A stretch of 64,000 nt of DNA, taken from contig NZ_CP027657.1 of the NCBI RefSeq assembly GCF_003008615.1, forward strand, positions 1,488,001 through 1,552,000. Direction: 5' to 3'. How positions within the stretch are numbered: the first letter of the stretch is position 1; every line of letters begins with the position of its first letter. Positions 35,149 to 45,546 of this stretch are shown here, piece after piece. The notes under the pieces are model-generated. The model was given only the letters and a program-made list of their open reading frames with translations. It was not told the origin of the DNA and made no database searches. Made by a program: the position numbers and the translations under genes. This DNA comes from Pseudomonas mendocina. GTDB taxonomy: Bacteria > Pseudomonadota > Gammaproteobacteria > Pseudomonadales > Pseudomonadaceae.

Positions 35149-37794
35149 ATGCAAGACCTCGATCCGATCGAAACCCAGGAATGGCTGGACGCCCTTGAAT
35201 CCGTCCTCGACCGTGAGGGTGAAGACCGTGCCCATTACCTGATGACCCGTCTGGGCGAGCTGGCCACCCGTAGCGGTGCGCAATTGCCCTACGCGATCAC
35301 CACGCCGTACCGCAACAGCATTCCGGTCACCCATGAAGCTCGCATGCCCGGCGACCTGTTCATGGAGCGCCGCATCCGCTCGCTGGTACGCTGGAACGCC
35401 CTGGCGATGGTGATGCGCACCAACCTGGACGACCCGGATCTGGGCGGCCACATTTCCAGCTTCGCTTCCTCGGCGACGCTGTACGACATCGGCTTCAACT
35501 ACTTCTTCCAGGCCCCGACCGAAGAACACGGCGGCGACCTGGTGTTCTATCAGGGTCACGCCAGCCCTGGCGTCTACGCCCGCGCCTTCATGGAAGGCCG
35601 CATCAGCGAAGACCAGATGAAGAACTTCCGCCGCGAAGTGGATGGCAAAGGTCTGTCCTCCTACCCGCACCCCTGGCTGATGCCGGACTTCTGGCAGTTC
35701 CCGACCGTTTCCATGGGCCTGGGCCCGATCCAGGCGATCTACCAGGCACGCTTCATGAAGTACCTGGAAGCCCGCGGTTTCATCCCCGCTGGCAAGCAGA
35801 AGGTCTGGTGCTTCATGGGCGACGGCGAGTGCGACGAGCCGGAATCCCTCGGTGCCATTTCCCTGGCTGGCCGCGAGAAGCTGGACAACCTGATCTTCGT
35901 CATCAACTGCAACCTGCAGCGCCTCGACGGCCCGGTTCGCGGCAACGGCAAGATCATCCAGGAACTCGAAGGCGTGTTCCGCGGTGCTCAGTGGAACGTC
36001 AACAAGGTGGTCTGGGGTCGCTTCTGGGATCCGCTGTTCGCCAAGGACAAGGACGGCGCGCTGCAGCGTCGCATGGACGAAGTGGTCGACGGTGAATACC
36101 AGAACTACAAGGCCAAAGACGGCGCCTACGTTCGCGAAAACTTCTTCAACACCCCAGAACTCAAGGAAATGGTCAAAGACCTGTCCGACGACGAGATCTG
36201 GAAGCTCAACCGTGGCGGCCACGACCCGTACAAGGTCTACGCGGCCTACCACCAGGCCGTGAACCACAGCGGCCAGCCGACCGTGATCCTGGCCAAGACC
36301 ATCAAGGGCTACGGTACCGGCGCCGGTGAAGCGAAGAACACCGCGCACAACACCAAGAAGGTCGATGTCGACAGCCTGCGTCAGTTCCGCGACCGCTTCG
36401 ACATCCCGGTAAAAGACGAAGAGCTGGAAAACCTGCCGTTCGTACGTCCGGAAGAAGGCAGCGCCGAGTACAAGTACCTGCACGAGCGCCGCAACGCGCT
36501 GGGTGGTTTCGTACCGCAGCGTCGTCAGCAGAGCTTCAGCATCCCGACTCCGCCGCTGGATACCCTCAAGGCCATCCTCGATGGTTCCGGCGACCGCGAA
36601 ATCTCCACCACCATGGCTTTCGTGCGCATCCTCGCGCAGCTGGTCAAGGACAAGGAACTCGGCCAGCGCATCGTTCCGATCATTCCGGACGAAGCCCGTA
36701 CCTTCGGTATGGAAGGCATGTTCCGTCAGCTCGGCATCTACTCCTCGGTCGGTCAGCTCTACGAGCCGGTCGATAAAGACCAGGTGATGTTCTACAAAGA
36801 GGACAAGAAAGGTCAGATCCTCGAAGAAGGCATCAACGAAGCTGGCGCCATGAGTTCCTTCATCGCCGCTGGTACTTCGTACTCCTGCCACAACCAGCCG
36901 ATGCTGCCGTTCTACATCTTCTACTCGATGTTCGGCTTCCAGCGTATCGGCGACCTGGCCTGGGCTGCTGGCGACAGCCGCACCCGTGGTTTCCTGATCG
37001 GCGGCACCGCCGGCCGTACCACCCTCAACGGTGAAGGCCTGCAGCACGAAGACGGTCACAGCCACATGCTGGCAGCGACCATCCCCAACTGCCGCACCTA
37101 CGATCCGACCTACGGCTACGAGCTCGCCGTGATCATCCGCGAAGGCATTCGCCAGATGACCGAAGAGCAGCAGGACATCTTCTACTACATCACCGTGATG
37201 AACGAGTCGTACCAGCAGCCGGCCATGCCGGAGGGTATCGAGGACGGCATCATCAAGGGCATGTACCTGCTCGAGGAAGACAAGAAGGAAGCCGCGCACC
37301 ACGTGCAACTGCTGGGTTCCGGCACCATCCTGCGTGAAGTGCGCGAGGCGGCGAAGATCCTGCGCGACGAGTACAACATCGGCGCCGATGTGTGGAGCGT
37401 TACCAGCTTCAACGAACTGCGTCGTGACGGCCTGGCCGTGGAGCGCAGCAATCGCCTGCATCCGGGCCAGAAGCCCAAGCAGACCTACATCGAAGAGTGC
37501 CTGAACGGTCGCAAGGGGCCGGTCATCGCCTCTACCGACTACATGAAGCTGTTCGCCGAACAGGTTCGTCAGTGGGTACCGAGCAAGGAATACAAGGTGC
37601 TGGGCACCGACGGCTTCGGCCGCAGCGACAGCCGCAAGCAGCTGCGTCACTTCTTCGAAGTGGATCGCAACTGGGTCGTGCTCGCCGCCCTGGAAGCCCT
37701 GGTAGACCGTGGCGAAATCGAAGCCAAGGTGCTGGCTGATGCCATCGCCAAGTTCGGCATCGACGCCGACAAAGCCAACCCCCTGGACTGCTAA
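35149..37794 (+). CDS. aceE: Pyruvate dehydrogenase E1 component, homodimeric
   Basis: An 881-residue E1 of the homodimeric gamma-proteobacterial type (E. coli 887). The thiamine diphosphate motif starts near residue 224 with GDGECDEPESLGAI and ends in VINCNLQRLDGP. Downstream are the transketolase-like pyrimidine domain and the C-terminal domain. It decarboxylates pyruvate and acetylates the lipoyl groups of AceF. GGAG lies 7 bases before the ATG. No pdhR or lpd lies beside it, unlike in E. coli; the E3 must come from elsewhere. aceF starts 11 bases downstream, so the two form an operon, probably controlled through the paired palindromes upstream. Confidence 0.97.
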   Translation: MQDLDPIETQEWLDALESVLDREGEDRAHYLMTRLGELATRSGAQLPYAITTPYRNSIPVTHEARMPGDLFMERRIRSLVRWNALAMVMRTNLDDPDLGGHISSFASSATLYDIGFNYFFQAPTEEHGGDLVFYQGHASPGVYARAFMEGRISEDQMKNFRREVDGKGLSSYPHPWLMPDFWQFPTVSMGLGPIQAIYQARFMKYLEARGFIPAGKQKVWCFMGDGECDEPESLGAISLAGREKLDNLIFVINCNLQRLDGPVRGNGKIIQELEGVFRGAQWNVNKVVWGRFWDPLFAKDKDGALQRRMDEVVDGEYQNYKAKDGAYVRENFFNTPELKEMVKDLSDDEIWKLNRGGHDPYKVYAAYHQAVNHSGQPTVILAKTIKGYGTGAGEAKNTAHNTKKVDVDSLRQFRDRFDIPVKDEELENLPFVRPEEGSAEYKYLHERRNALGGFVPQRRQQSFSIPTPPLDTLKAILDGSGDREISTTMAFVRILAQLVKDKELGQRIVPIIPDEARTFGMEGMFRQLGIYSSVGQLYEPVDKDQVMFYKEDKKGQILEEGINEAGAMSSFIAAGTSYSCHNQPMLPFYIFYSMFGFQRIGDLAWAAGDSRTRGFLIGGTAGRTTLNGEGLQHEDGHSHMLAATIPNCRTYDPTYGYELAVIIREGIRQMTEEQQDIFYYITVMNESYQQPAMPEGIEDGIIKGMYLLEEDKKEAAHHVQLLGSGTILREVREAAKILRDEYNIGADVWSVTSFNELRRDGLAVERSNRLHPGQKPKQTYIEECLNGRKGPVIASTDYMKLFAEQVRQWVPSKEYKVLGTDGFGRSDSRKQLRHFFEVDRNWVVLAALEALVDRGEIEAKVLADAIAKFGIDADKANPLDC

Positions 37795-37805
37795 GGAGCG
37801 TAGCG

Positions 37806-39776
37806 ATGAGTGAATTGATTCGCGTACCCGACCTCGGCGGTGAAGGCGAGGTCATTGAACTGCTGGTGAAGGTCGGCGACCGTGTCGAAGCCGACCAGAG
37901 TGTACTGACCCTGGAGTCCGACAAGGCCTCCATGGAAGTGCCCTCGCCCAAAGCCGGCGTGATCAAGGAAATCAAGGTCAAGATCGGTGACCGCCTGAAA
38001 GAAGGCGACGAGCTGCTGGTACTGGAAGTCGAAGGTGCCGCCGAAGCAGCGCCTGCGCCGAAAGCCGAAGCTGCCCCTGCCCAAGCACCGAAAGCAGCCG
38101 CTCCGGCAGCGGCACCCGCTGCTGCAGCCAGCAGCAGTGTGCAAGACGTGCACGTGCCGGATATCGGCACCGATGGCAAGGTCAAGGTCATCGAAGTCAT
38201 GGTCAAGGTGGGTGACACCATCGAAGCCGATCAGTCGCTGATCACCCTGGAGTCCGACAAGGCCTCCATGGAAATCCCTTCGCCGGCTGCCGGCGTGGTG
38301 GAAGAAGTGCTGGTCAAGCTGGACGCCGAAGTCGGCACCGGTGACCTGATCCTCAAGCTGCGTACCGCTGGCGGTGCAACCGCCAGTGCTGCTCCGGCTC
38401 AAGCTGCTGCACCCGCTGCCGCGCCAGCCGCCGCACCTGCTCCCGCTGCCACAGCCCCGGCTGCTGCTTCGGTACAGGAAGTGCACGTGCCGGATATCGG
38501 TACCGACGGCAAGGTCAAGGTCATCGAGGTCATGGTCAAGGCCGGCGACACCATCGAAGCCGATCAGTCGCTGATCACCCTGGAGTCCGACAAGGCTTCC
38601 ATGGAAATCCCTTCGCCGGCTGCCGGCGTGGTGGAAGAAGTGCTGGTCAAGCTGGACGCCGAAGTCGGCACCGGCGACCTGATTCTCAAGCTCAAGGTAG
38701 CCGGCGCAGCTCCGGCCGCTGCGCCAGCTCAGGCCAGCCAGGAAGTACACCGCGTACCGGAAGGCGCGGCACCTGAAGTGGCTGCCGAAGTACGCGCCAT
38801 CGCGTCGCTATCAGCCGCCGCTGCAGCCTCCGCCTCCGCGCCCAAGCGCGACGGTGCCAAGGTTCACGCCGGCCCTGCCGTGCGCCAGCTGGCTCGTGAT
38901 TTCGGCGTGGAACTGGCCGATATCGCCGGTACCGGTCCGAAGGGTCGCATCCTCAAGGAAGACGTGCAGGTGCACGTCAAGGCGATGATGCAGAAGGCCA
39001 AGACTGCACCGCAGGCTGCCGCTGCCACCACCGGTGGCGCTGGCATCCCGCCGATTCCGACCGTGGACTTCAGCAAGTTCGGCGAAATCGAAGAAGTACC
39101 GATGACCCGCCTGATGCAGGTCGGCGCTGCCAACCTGCATCGCAGCTGGCTCAACGTGCCGCACGTGACTCAGTTCGACTCGGCCGACATCACCGATCTG
39201 GAAGCCTTCCGCGTCGCACAGAAAGCCGTGGCCGAGAAAGCCGGCGTCAAGCTGACCGTGCTGCCGCTGCTGCTCAAGGCCTGCGCCCATCTGCTCAAGG
39301 AGCTGCCGGACTTCAACAGTTCGCTGGCCCCGAGCGGCAAGGCGATCATCCGCAAGAAGTACGTGCATATCGGCTTCGCCGTCGATACGCCGGACGGCCT
39401 GCTGGTGCCGGTGATCAAGAACGTCGATCAGAAGAGCCTGCTGCAACTGGCTGCCGAAGCCGCCGCCCTGGCGGAAAAGGCGCGCACCAAAAAGCTCTCG
39501 GCTGACGACATGCAGGGCGCCTGCTTCACCATCTCCAGCCTCGGCCACATTGGCGGCACCGGCTTCACGCCGATCGTCAACGCGCCGGAAGTGGCGATCC
39601 TCGGTGTGAGCAAGGCGACCATCCAGCCAGTCTGGGATGGCAAGGCCTTCCAGCCCAAGCTGATGCTGCCGCTGTCGCTGTCGTATGACCATCGGGTGAT
39701 CAACGGCGCTGCTGCCGCACGCTTCACCCAGCGCCTGTCGCAGCTGCTGGCGGATATCCGCACCATCCTGCTGTAA
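37806..39776 (+). CDS. aceF: Pyruvate dehydrogenase E2, dihydrolipoyl acetyltransferase with three lipoyl domains
   Basis: A 656-residue E2. Three lipoyl domains begin near residues 1, 112 and 223, each with a lipoylated lysine in LESDKAS (Lys40, Lys152, Lys263), joined by Ala/Pro-rich flexible linkers. A peripheral-subunit-binding domain (about 350-393, HAGPAVRQLARDFGV) and the catalytic domain follow. The active-site motif reads DHRVINGA, with Asn where many E2s have Asp; Azotobacter E2p has the same Asn as I recall, so this is not a defect. P. aeruginosa has two lipoyl domains, Azotobacter and E. coli three. Domains two and three differ at only a few residues. A strong terminator follows. 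Confidence 0.96.
   Translation: MSELIRVPDLGGEGEVIELLVKVGDRVEADQSVLTLESDKASMEVPSPKAGVIKEIKVKIGDRLKEGDELLVLEVEGAAEAAPAPKAEAAPAQAPKAAAPAAAPAAAASSSVQDVHVPDIGTDGKVKVIEVMVKVGDTIEADQSLITLESDKASMEIPSPAAGVVEEVLVKLDAEVGTGDLILKLRTAGGATASAAPAQAAAPAAAPAAAPAPAATAPAAASVQEVHVPDIGTDGKVKVIEVMVKAGDTIEADQSLITLESDKASMEIPSPAAGVVEEVLVKLDAEVGTGDLILKLKVAGAAPAAAPAQASQEVHRVPEGAAPEVAAEVRAIASLSAAAAASASAPKRDGAKVHAGPAVRQLARDFGVELADIAGTGPKGRILKEDVQVHVKAMMQKAKTAPQAAAATTGGAGIPPIPTVDFSKFGEIEEVPMTRLMQVGAANLHRSWLNVPHVTQFDSADITDLEAFRVAQKAVAEKAGVKLTVLPLLLKACAHLLKELPDFNSSLAPSGKAIIRKKYVHIGFAVDTPDGLLVPVIKNVDQKSLLQLAAEAAALAEKARTKKLSADDMQGACFTISSLGHIGGTGFTPIVNAPEVAILGVSKATIQPVWDGKAFQPKLMLPLSLSYDHRVINGAAAARFTQRLSQLLADIRTILL
38139..38698 (+). 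repeat. Near-identical duplicated lipoyl-domain DNA inside aceF
   Basis: The DNA of lipoyl domain 2 (about 38139-38365) recurs as domain 3 (about 38472-38698) at a spacing of exactly 333 bp. Within about 75 codons the proteins differ at about five positions (for example GDTIEAD after V or A) and the DNA at few, mostly synonymous, sites. Domain 1 is clearly more divergent. This indicates recent duplication or ongoing gene conversion. Confidence 0.9.
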
Positions 39777-39807
39777 ATCGTTTCGAGCACGCCACGCTCG
39801 CATCCTC

Positions 39808-39837
39808 AACCCCGCCCATTTGGGTGGGGTTTTTTTT
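39808..39837 (+). terminator. Intrinsic terminator of the aceEF operon
   Basis: AACCCCGCCC / GGGTGGGGTT with a 4-base loop and one G-T wobble is followed by eight T residues. It starts 32 bases after the aceF stop. Confidence 0.93.
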
Positions 39838-39872
39838 GCCTGTCTCCTGAGCGGGTGCCAGAACGCAGTGCG

Positions 39873-40406
39873 TCAGCCCTTCTGCACGTTACGGATAAGG
39901 AAGCTCAACGCCTTGGCCAGTTCGCCAGCGGCTGCATGATCACGAACGATACTTAGCAGCGGGCTGCTGTCAGCCGGGTTGAACAACACGCAACGGATAC
40001 CACCGGTCGGACATTCATAGCGAATGAACGGATCGATGCCGAATACCGGAACACGCTGATTGCGCACAGCAATGGCGGTGCCCTGAGTGCCGCGGCTTTC
40101 CTCGCGCAGAATCAGCTCGCCGCTATTGCCGGTACTGAAGCGGTACAGCAGGTCTTGTCGCTGCGCCTGCCCCACCTGGTAACCGGCACGCAGGGCGTAG
40201 GTTTCGAGCAGGGCATTGTTGTGAGCCAGCAGTGCCTGACGTTCGTTGTCGGTCAGGTACAAACGCTTGAGCCCATCGAGATAGGTACGCTGTTCGGCCC
40301 CCTGAAGTGCCATGGCATCACCGGCACTGGAGACAGCCGATCCGCAGGCCAGGAGCGTCCCGGCCAACAGCATGGCCATCAGTTTCCTTGTCAGTATCGC
40401 TTGCAT
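39873..40406 (-). CDS. Exported protein of unknown function
   Basis: A 177-residue protein not recognised. It starts with a basic-then-hydrophobic signal sequence; LLACGS near residue 20 could be a lipobox, so it may be a lipoprotein. The mature part is alpha-helical at first (EQRTYLDGLKRLYLTDNERQALLAHNNALLETYALRAGY) and then beta-rich with two cysteines in YECPTGGIRCVLF that could form a disulfide in the periplasm. A GGG-rich ribosome site precedes the ATG. It is convergent with aceF and divergent from dipA. No function is proposed. Confidence 0.72.
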   Translation of the reverse strand: MQAILTRKLMAMLLAGTLLACGSAVSSAGDAMALQGAEQRTYLDGLKRLYLTDNERQALLAHNNALLETYALRAGYQVGQAQRQDLLYRFSTGNSGELILREESRGTQGTAIAVRNQRVPVFGIDPFIRYECPTGGIRCVLFNPADSSPLLSIVRDHAAAGELAKALSFLIRNVQKG

Positions 40407-40544
40407 GATGCACCCTTGCCGAACGCTATAGTGAAGTAGGCCTGAGCCCTAGCCTCCGTCCAAGCCGATACGCCTTCTGGCGCATTGGCCCTGTACCGAG
40501 AACGGATGCCTCGCCTGGTCAGCATACTGGAAGCCCAACGCCCA

Positions 40545-43250
40545 ATGAAAAGCCATCCCGATGCCAGCACCCGCTCGGCAGCCGAGGTTGTGACGCAGTT
40601 GCCAGTGCCCTCGCGGCTCGGCATGCTGCGTTTCGAGCGCTTGAATGAGCCGAGCTGGGCTTTGTTGTTTCTCGATCCAGCCTGCGAGCGCAAGCTCGGT
40701 ATCAGCGCCGCCGACTTGTGCGCACTGGTCGATGCTCCCTACGCCAGCCTGATGGAGCCCGAAGCACGCTACCGACTGCATGACGCCATCCAGCAGCAAC
40801 TGGTGCAAGGGCCGCAGTATCTGGTTCGCTATACCCTGCACACACCACAAGGGCCGCTAAACCTGCTGGAGGTGGGCGAGCCGTTCAAACAGCGCAACCG
40901 CCAATTGCTGCGCGGCTATCTGCTGATCACGGACGAGAGTCTCGCCCAGCACACAACGACCGAGTTCGAACTGCAGACCCAGAACCAACAGTTGAACACG
41001 ACGTTGCTGCAATACCAGCGTGCTCAGGAAGATCACCTGCAACACCTGGCGCGCTCACGCACCCAGCAGCAGTTGATCGTGCGCCTGGCGCGTCAGCGCT
41101 ACGTGTCCAGCGACCCGCAACAGGAAGCCGCCGAACTCATCACCCAGGCCGCCTGCGAAGTCTACGGCGTGGCCCGCGCCGGCATCTGGAGGCTGGATAG
41201 CCAGCGCCTCGAATGCGTTTCACTGTATCGCCGCGACCTCGGGCGGCACGAGAAGTTACCTTCGATAGACGTGCACAATTTTCCGCACTACCTCGAAGCC
41301 CTGCACAGCGGTCGCTCGATCGATGCGCACGATGCCCAGCATGACCTGCGCACCCGTGAATTGGCGCAAGCCTACATGGAGCCACAGGGCATCACTTCGA
41401 TGCTCGATGCCAGCATTCGTATCGAAGGCGAGGTGGTGGGCATTCTCTGCCTCGAACATATTGGCCCCAAACGCACCTGGCAGGCCGATGAGATTGCCTT
41501 CGCCGGCGAGCTGGCCGATCAATTCGCCCAGGTACTGATCAATCAGCAGAAGCGCAGCGCCACCCACGCGCTCTATCTGTTCCAACGCGCCGTGGAGCAG
41601 AGTGCCAGTGCTTTCCTGCTGGTAGACCGCGACGGCCGAGTGGAATACGTCAACCCCAGCTTCACCGCCATTACCCTCTACAGCAGTGACGAGGTCTGCG
41701 GTCATCGCCTGTCCGAACTACCGGCAATGGCCAACCTCAGTGATCTGCTGTTCGATGCTCACTCCAGCCTGGCCGAACATAGCAGTTGGCAGGGTGAATT
41801 CCGCAGTCGGCGCAAGAATCAGGAGCCCTACTGGGGCCACCTGTCGATCTCCAAGGTATATGGCGACGATGGCGAGCTGACTCACTACATCGGCATCTAT
41901 GAAGACATCACCGAAACCAAGCTGGCGCAACAACGCATCGAGCGCCTGGCTTACACCGATAACCTGACCAACCTCGGCAATCGCCCAGCCTTCATCCGCA
42001 GCCTCGAAGAACGCTTCGCTCGCACCACCCAACAGCCCATGGGCCTGCTTCTGGTGGACATCGACAACTTCAAGCGGATCAACGACAGCCTCGGCCACCA
42101 GACCGGTGACAAGCTGCTCTCGGCACTGGCCAGGCGCCTGCGTAACAGCCTTGGCGCCAAGGGCAGTCTGGCGCGTTTCGCCAGCAACGAGTTCGCCATC
42201 CTGCTCGATGGCTGCGACCAGGAGATTGGCCAGCGTACTGCCCAGCAAATACTGCAGACCCTGGACAAGCCCCTGTTCGTCGACAATCAGTTGATCAGCA
42301 TCACCGGCTCGGTCGGCCTGGCCATCGCCCCCGAACATGGCGACGATCCACAGACGCTGATGAAGCACGCCGGTCTCGCCCTGCACAAGGCCAAGGCCAA
42401 CGGTAAGCACCAGGTGCAACTGTTCACCGAGGCGCTGAACGCCGAGGCCAACTACAAGCTGTTCGTCGAGAACAACCTGCGCCGCGCGCTGACCCAGAAC
42501 GAGCTGGAAGTTTTCTACCAACCCAAGCTGTGCCTCAAGAGCGGGCAACTGCTGGGCATGGAAGCGCTGCTGCGCTGGCAGCATCCGGAAAAGGGCATGA
42601 TTCGCCCGGATCAGTTCATCGGCGTCGCCGAGGAAACCGGACTGATCATCCCCATCGGCAAATGGGTGGTGCGCCAGGCCTGCCGCATGAGCAAGCAGAT
42701 TGCAGCCATCGGCCTGGGTGAATTGCAGGTGGCGATCAACCTGTCACCCAAGCAGTTCTCCGATCCCGATCTGGTTGGCTCCATCGCCGCCATCCTGCAC
42801 GAAGAACAACTCGACCCCAGGCTGCTGGAGCTGGAACTGACCGAAAGCCTGCTGCTGGAGGCCACCGATGACACCCGCCACCAACTCGGCCGCCTGAAGA
42901 GCCTGGGCCTGACCCTGGCCATGGACGACTTCGGCACCGGCTATTCATCGCTCAGCTACCTGAAGAAATTCCCCATCGACGTGATCAAGATCGATCGCAG
43001 CTTCATCAAGGACATTCCGGATAATCAGGACGACATGGAAATCACCTCCGCCGTGATCGCCATGGCCCACAATCTCAAGCTCAAAGTGGTTGCCGAAGGC
43101 ATCGAGACCGGCGCCCAGCTTGGGTTCCTGCGCCGCCAGCAATGTGATGTCGGCCAGGGCTATCTGTTCGACAAGCCGATTTCTGGCCGCGACCTGATCG
43201 ACAGCCTGCGCCGCTACCCCTGCCGGCCACAGGCCGACCAACGGACGTAA
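40545..43250 (+). CDS. dipA: Cyclic-di-GMP phosphodiesterase, GAF-PAS-GGDEF-EAL (DipA-like)
   Basis: A 901-residue protein if read from the ATG at 40545, which matches the length of P. aeruginosa DipA; starts at 40485 or 40506 are possible. An N-terminal PAS-like part is followed by a GAF domain (about 190-340), a PAS domain (about 345-465, [16 protein letters not shown]), a GGDEF domain whose active site reads ASNEF (about 545) and is thus degenerate, and an intact EAL domain (GMEALLRW near 670, [16 protein letters not shown] and [11 protein letters not shown]). It should be a phosphodiesterase with a regulatory GGDEF. In P. aeruginosa DipA promotes biofilm dispersion. It lacks membrane segments, so it is cytoplasmic. 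Confidence 0.9.
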   Translation: MKSHPDASTRSAAEVVTQLPVPSRLGMLRFERLNEPSWALLFLDPACERKLGISAADLCALVDAPYASLMEPEARYRLHDAIQQQLVQGPQYLVRYTLHTPQGPLNLLEVGEPFKQRNRQLLRGYLLITDESLAQHTTTEFELQTQNQQLNTTLLQYQRAQEDHLQHLARSRTQQQLIVRLARQRYVSSDPQQEAAELITQAACEVYGVARAGIWRLDSQRLECVSLYRRDLGRHEKLPSIDVHNFPHYLEALHSGRSIDAHDAQHDLRTRELAQAYMEPQGITSMLDASIRIEGEVVGILCLEHIGPKRTWQADEIAFAGELADQFAQVLINQQKRSATHALYLFQRAVEQSASAFLLVDRDGRVEYVNPSFTAITLYSSDEVCGHRLSELPAMANLSDLLFDAHSSLAEHSSWQGEFRSRRKNQEPYWGHLSISKVYGDDGELTHYIGIYEDITETKLAQQRIERLAYTDNLTNLGNRPAFIRSLEERFARTTQQPMGLLLVDIDNFKRINDSLGHQTGDKLLSALARRLRNSLGAKGSLARFASNEFAILLDGCDQEIGQRTAQQILQTLDKPLFVDNQLISITGSVGLAIAPEHGDDPQTLMKHAGLALHKAKANGKHQVQLFTEALNAEANYKLFVENNLRRALTQNELEVFYQPKLCLKSGQLLGMEALLRWQHPEKGMIRPDQFIGVAEETGLIIPIGKWVVRQACRMSKQIAAIGLGELQVAINLSPKQFSDPDLVGSIAAILHEEQLDPRLLELELTESLLLEATDDTRHQLGRLKSLGLTLAMDDFGTGYSSLSYLKKFPIDVIKIDRSFIKDIPDNQDDMEITSAVIAMAHNLKLKVVAEGIETGAQLGFLRRQQCDVGQGYLFDKPISGRDLIDSLRRYPCRPQADQRT

Positions 43251-43300
43251 TACGCCGCCCTGCGCATAGTCCACAATTGACCCACTTTCAGGAGACCGCC

Positions 43301-43954
43301 ATGGTTCTGCGCTCCCAGATTCTCGTAAACAAACATGCACTGCCTACCGCCGAGCAAGCGTTGCCCGGCCGTGCCGAAGCGATGCCGGTGGCCGACACTC
43401 ATTACGTCAACGGCAACCCGATCAAGCCGCCCTTCCCGGCCGGCCTGCAGCAGGCGGTGTTCGGCCTGGGCTGTTTCTGGGGTGCCGAGCGGCGCTTCTG
43501 GCAGCAGCCCGGCGTGTTCAGCACCGCCGTTGGCTATGCCGGTGGTTTCACCCCCAACCCGACCTACGAGGAGGTCTGTTCCGGTCTGACCGGGCACACC
43601 GAAGTGGTATTGGTGGTATTCGATCCGCAACAGACCAGCTTCGAAGCCTTGCTCAAGGTGTTCTGGGAAGTGCACAACCCGACCCAGGGCATGCGCCAGG
43701 GCAACGACCAGGGCACCCAGTACCGCTCGGCGATCTACTGCCAGGACGAAGCGCAGCTGAATGCAGCGCAGGCCAGCCAGGCTCGCTTCCAGGCCGAGCT
43801 GGACAAGGCTGCAATGGGCAGCATCACCACTGAAATCAGCGAAGCGCCGACCTTCTACTACGCCGAGACCTATCACCAGCAATACCTGGCGAAGAACCCG
43901 GGCGGCTATTGCGGCCTGGGCGGAACAGGCGTATGTCTACCCCCTGAATCTTGA
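43301..43954 (+). CDS. msrA: Peptide methionine-S-sulfoxide reductase A
   Basis: A 217-residue MsrA read from the ATG at 43301 with AGGAG upstream. The catalytic motif GCFWGAE has the reactive Cys58, and the C-terminal [15 protein letters not shown] carries the two recycling cysteines. It reduces S-methionine sulfoxide in damaged proteins with thioredoxin; a thioredoxin gene (trxC) lies 16 kb away. A leader of about 50 residues precedes the core domain, as in E. coli MsrA. Confidence 0.96.
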   Translation: MVLRSQILVNKHALPTAEQALPGRAEAMPVADTHYVNGNPIKPPFPAGLQQAVFGLGCFWGAERRFWQQPGVFSTAVGYAGGFTPNPTYEEVCSGLTGHTEVVLVVFDPQQTSFEALLKVFWEVHNPTQGMRQGNDQGTQYRSAIYCQDEAQLNAAQASQARFQAELDKAAMGSITTEISEAPTFYYAETYHQQYLAKNPGGYCGLGGTGVCLPPES

Positions 43955-43970
43955 GCACGGGTAGACAGTC

Positions 43971-44168
43971 GTGGAGCTGAGCAGCATTTCCAGCCAGGTA
44001 TCGAGTCAGGCGTCGGCGCAGATCTCCGCGCAGATGTCGCTCCTGCTGCTGCGCAAGACGCTGGAGCTGCAGGCCGCCAACATCACCGGCCTGGTGCAGT
44101 CCGCTGCACCGGCCAGTGCGCCGAACAATCCGCCAAACCTGGGCAACAGCGTCGACGTGATGGCCTGA
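43971..44168 (+). CDS. YjfB-type putative motility protein, small
   Basis: A 65-residue protein starting at GTG, 16 bases after msrA. It is Ser/Gln/Ala-rich at the start (SSISSQVSSQASAQISAQMS), then helical (LLLLRKTLELQAANITGLVQS) and Pro/Asn-rich at the end, the pattern of the YjfB/PF14070 putative motility family. Members are often found near flagellar or second-messenger genes but have no proven activity. Its location between msrA and an HD-GYP gene fits this. The GTG start has only a weak ribosome site. Confidence 0.65.
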   Translation: MELSSISSQVSSQASAQISAQMSLLLLRKTLELQAANITGLVQSAAPASAPNNPPNLGNSVDVMA

Positions 44169-44250
44169 AGACCTGTCCGAAGAACAGGTGCCGTAAGGGC
44201 TCAACCCGGACTAAACTGCAGGCCATTAGCTATCAGCCAGCGGACTCGGC

Positions 44251-45504
44251 ATGCCCGCCAACACTCTCTACATCACGCCCGAGCAGCTCTGCGTCGGTCT
44301 CTACGTTCATCTGGATCTGAGCTGGTGGGAGCATGACTTCGCCTTCAGCAACTTCAAGATCAAGGACGAAGCGCAGATTCGCGCCTTGCGCGCCCTGAAG
44401 CTGAAACAACTGCGCTACGACCCGGCGCGTAGCGACTGTCCGCCACTGGAGCTGGCCGACGATACACCCGCGCCGACTCCAGAAGAGCCGCCCGTCGATC
44501 CAGAGAACCAGGCCCGCCAGGAACGTGCGCAGAAGCTGCGCCACCTGCGAACCCGGCTGGCCGATGTGGATCGGCGCTTCATCGAGGCCAGCCAGCGTAT
44601 CAAAGCGCTCAACCAGACTCTGCGCAGTCGACCGGAGGATGCCATGCGCCAGGCCGGCGCCATCGTCGGCGAGATGGTCGAGACATTGCTCGGCGCCCCC
44701 GGCGTGGTGCTGCATGGCATTACCGGCAAAGCGGCTGAGGACAGTTACTTCCATGCCCTCAATGTCACCGTATTGTCCCTGCTGCTCGGCCGTCAGCTTG
44801 GCCTCGACAGCGAGGCCTGCCATAGCCTGGGCCTCGGTGCCCTGCTGCATGACATCGGCAAGCTGGAAGTGCCCAGCAAGGTGCTGCTCAAGCCCGAGCC
44901 GCTGACCCGCCCGGAGCAACAGCTGCTGCAGATGCACACCGACTTCGGCCTGCGCATGGGGCAAAAGCTGATGCTCGACGACGAAGTGCTGCGCATCATT
45001 CACGAGCACCATGAATACTGCGACGGCAGTGGCTACCCACGCGGCCTGCGCGAAGCCGGCATCGCGCGCCTGAGCCGCCTGGTGGCCATCACCAACCATT
45101 TTGATGGCCTGTGCAACCCGCTCGATCCGCGCCAGGCCCTGAGCCCGCACGAGGCCCTAGCGTTGATGTTCAAGCAACAGCGTGAACGCTTCGATGACGT
45201 GGCGCTGAAGGCCTTCGTCCGCGTCATGGGCGTCTACCCGCCGGGCAGCATGGTGCAGCTGGAAGATGAGCGTTATGCGCTGGTGCTGGGCATCAACCCG
45301 ACCCAGGCGCTGAAACCGACACTGATTCTCTACGATGCCGATACGCCCAAGCAGGAGGCCCTGATCGTCGACCTCGCCGAGGAGCCGAAACTGGCCATCG
45401 CACGCAGTCTGCGCCCTTCGCAGCTACCGCTGGAGGTGCTGGAATACCTCAGCCCGCGGCGCAACCTGAGCTATCACATCGAGCCCAACCACAAGCCGGG
45501 TTGA
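44251..45504 (+). CDS. HD-GYP domain cyclic-di-GMP phosphodiesterase
   Basis: A 417-residue protein. The N-terminal 130 residues (ITPEQLCVGLYVHLDLSWWEHDF) match the DUF3391 module found before HD-GYP domains. The HD-GYP domain has LLHDIGKLEVPSKVL (HD near residue 200) and IIHEHHEYCDGSGYPRGL (GYP near 261), with the metal ligands in place. Such enzymes hydrolyse cyclic-di-GMP to GMP or pGpG. The C-terminal 80 residues form a beta-rich module seen in the PA4108 type. It lies 82 bases after the YjfB-type gene and could share its transcript; nothing in sequence shows its regulation. Confidence 0.9.
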   Translation: MPANTLYITPEQLCVGLYVHLDLSWWEHDFAFSNFKIKDEAQIRALRALKLKQLRYDPARSDCPPLELADDTPAPTPEEPPVDPENQARQERAQKLRHLRTRLADVDRRFIEASQRIKALNQTLRSRPEDAMRQAGAIVGEMVETLLGAPGVVLHGITGKAAEDSYFHALNVTVLSLLLGRQLGLDSEACHSLGLGALLHDIGKLEVPSKVLLKPEPLTRPEQQLLQMHTDFGLRMGQKLMLDDEVLRIIHEHHEYCDGSGYPRGLREAGIARLSRLVAITNHFDGLCNPLDPRQALSPHEALALMFKQQRERFDDVALKAFVRVMGVYPPGSMVQLEDERYALVLGINPTQALKPTLILYDADTPKQEALIVDLAEEPKLAIARSLRPSQLPLEVLEYLSPRRNLSYHIEPNHKPG

Positions 45505-45546
45505 ACAGCCTGTCTCCATGGCAGTGGCAAGCCGCGTGTACGGCAT

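Noticed and set aside
39680..39720. Loss of the catalytic aspartate in AceF (DHRVINGA)
   Set aside because: Asn at this position is normal in Azotobacter and Pseudomonas E2 proteins as I recall; not a defect.
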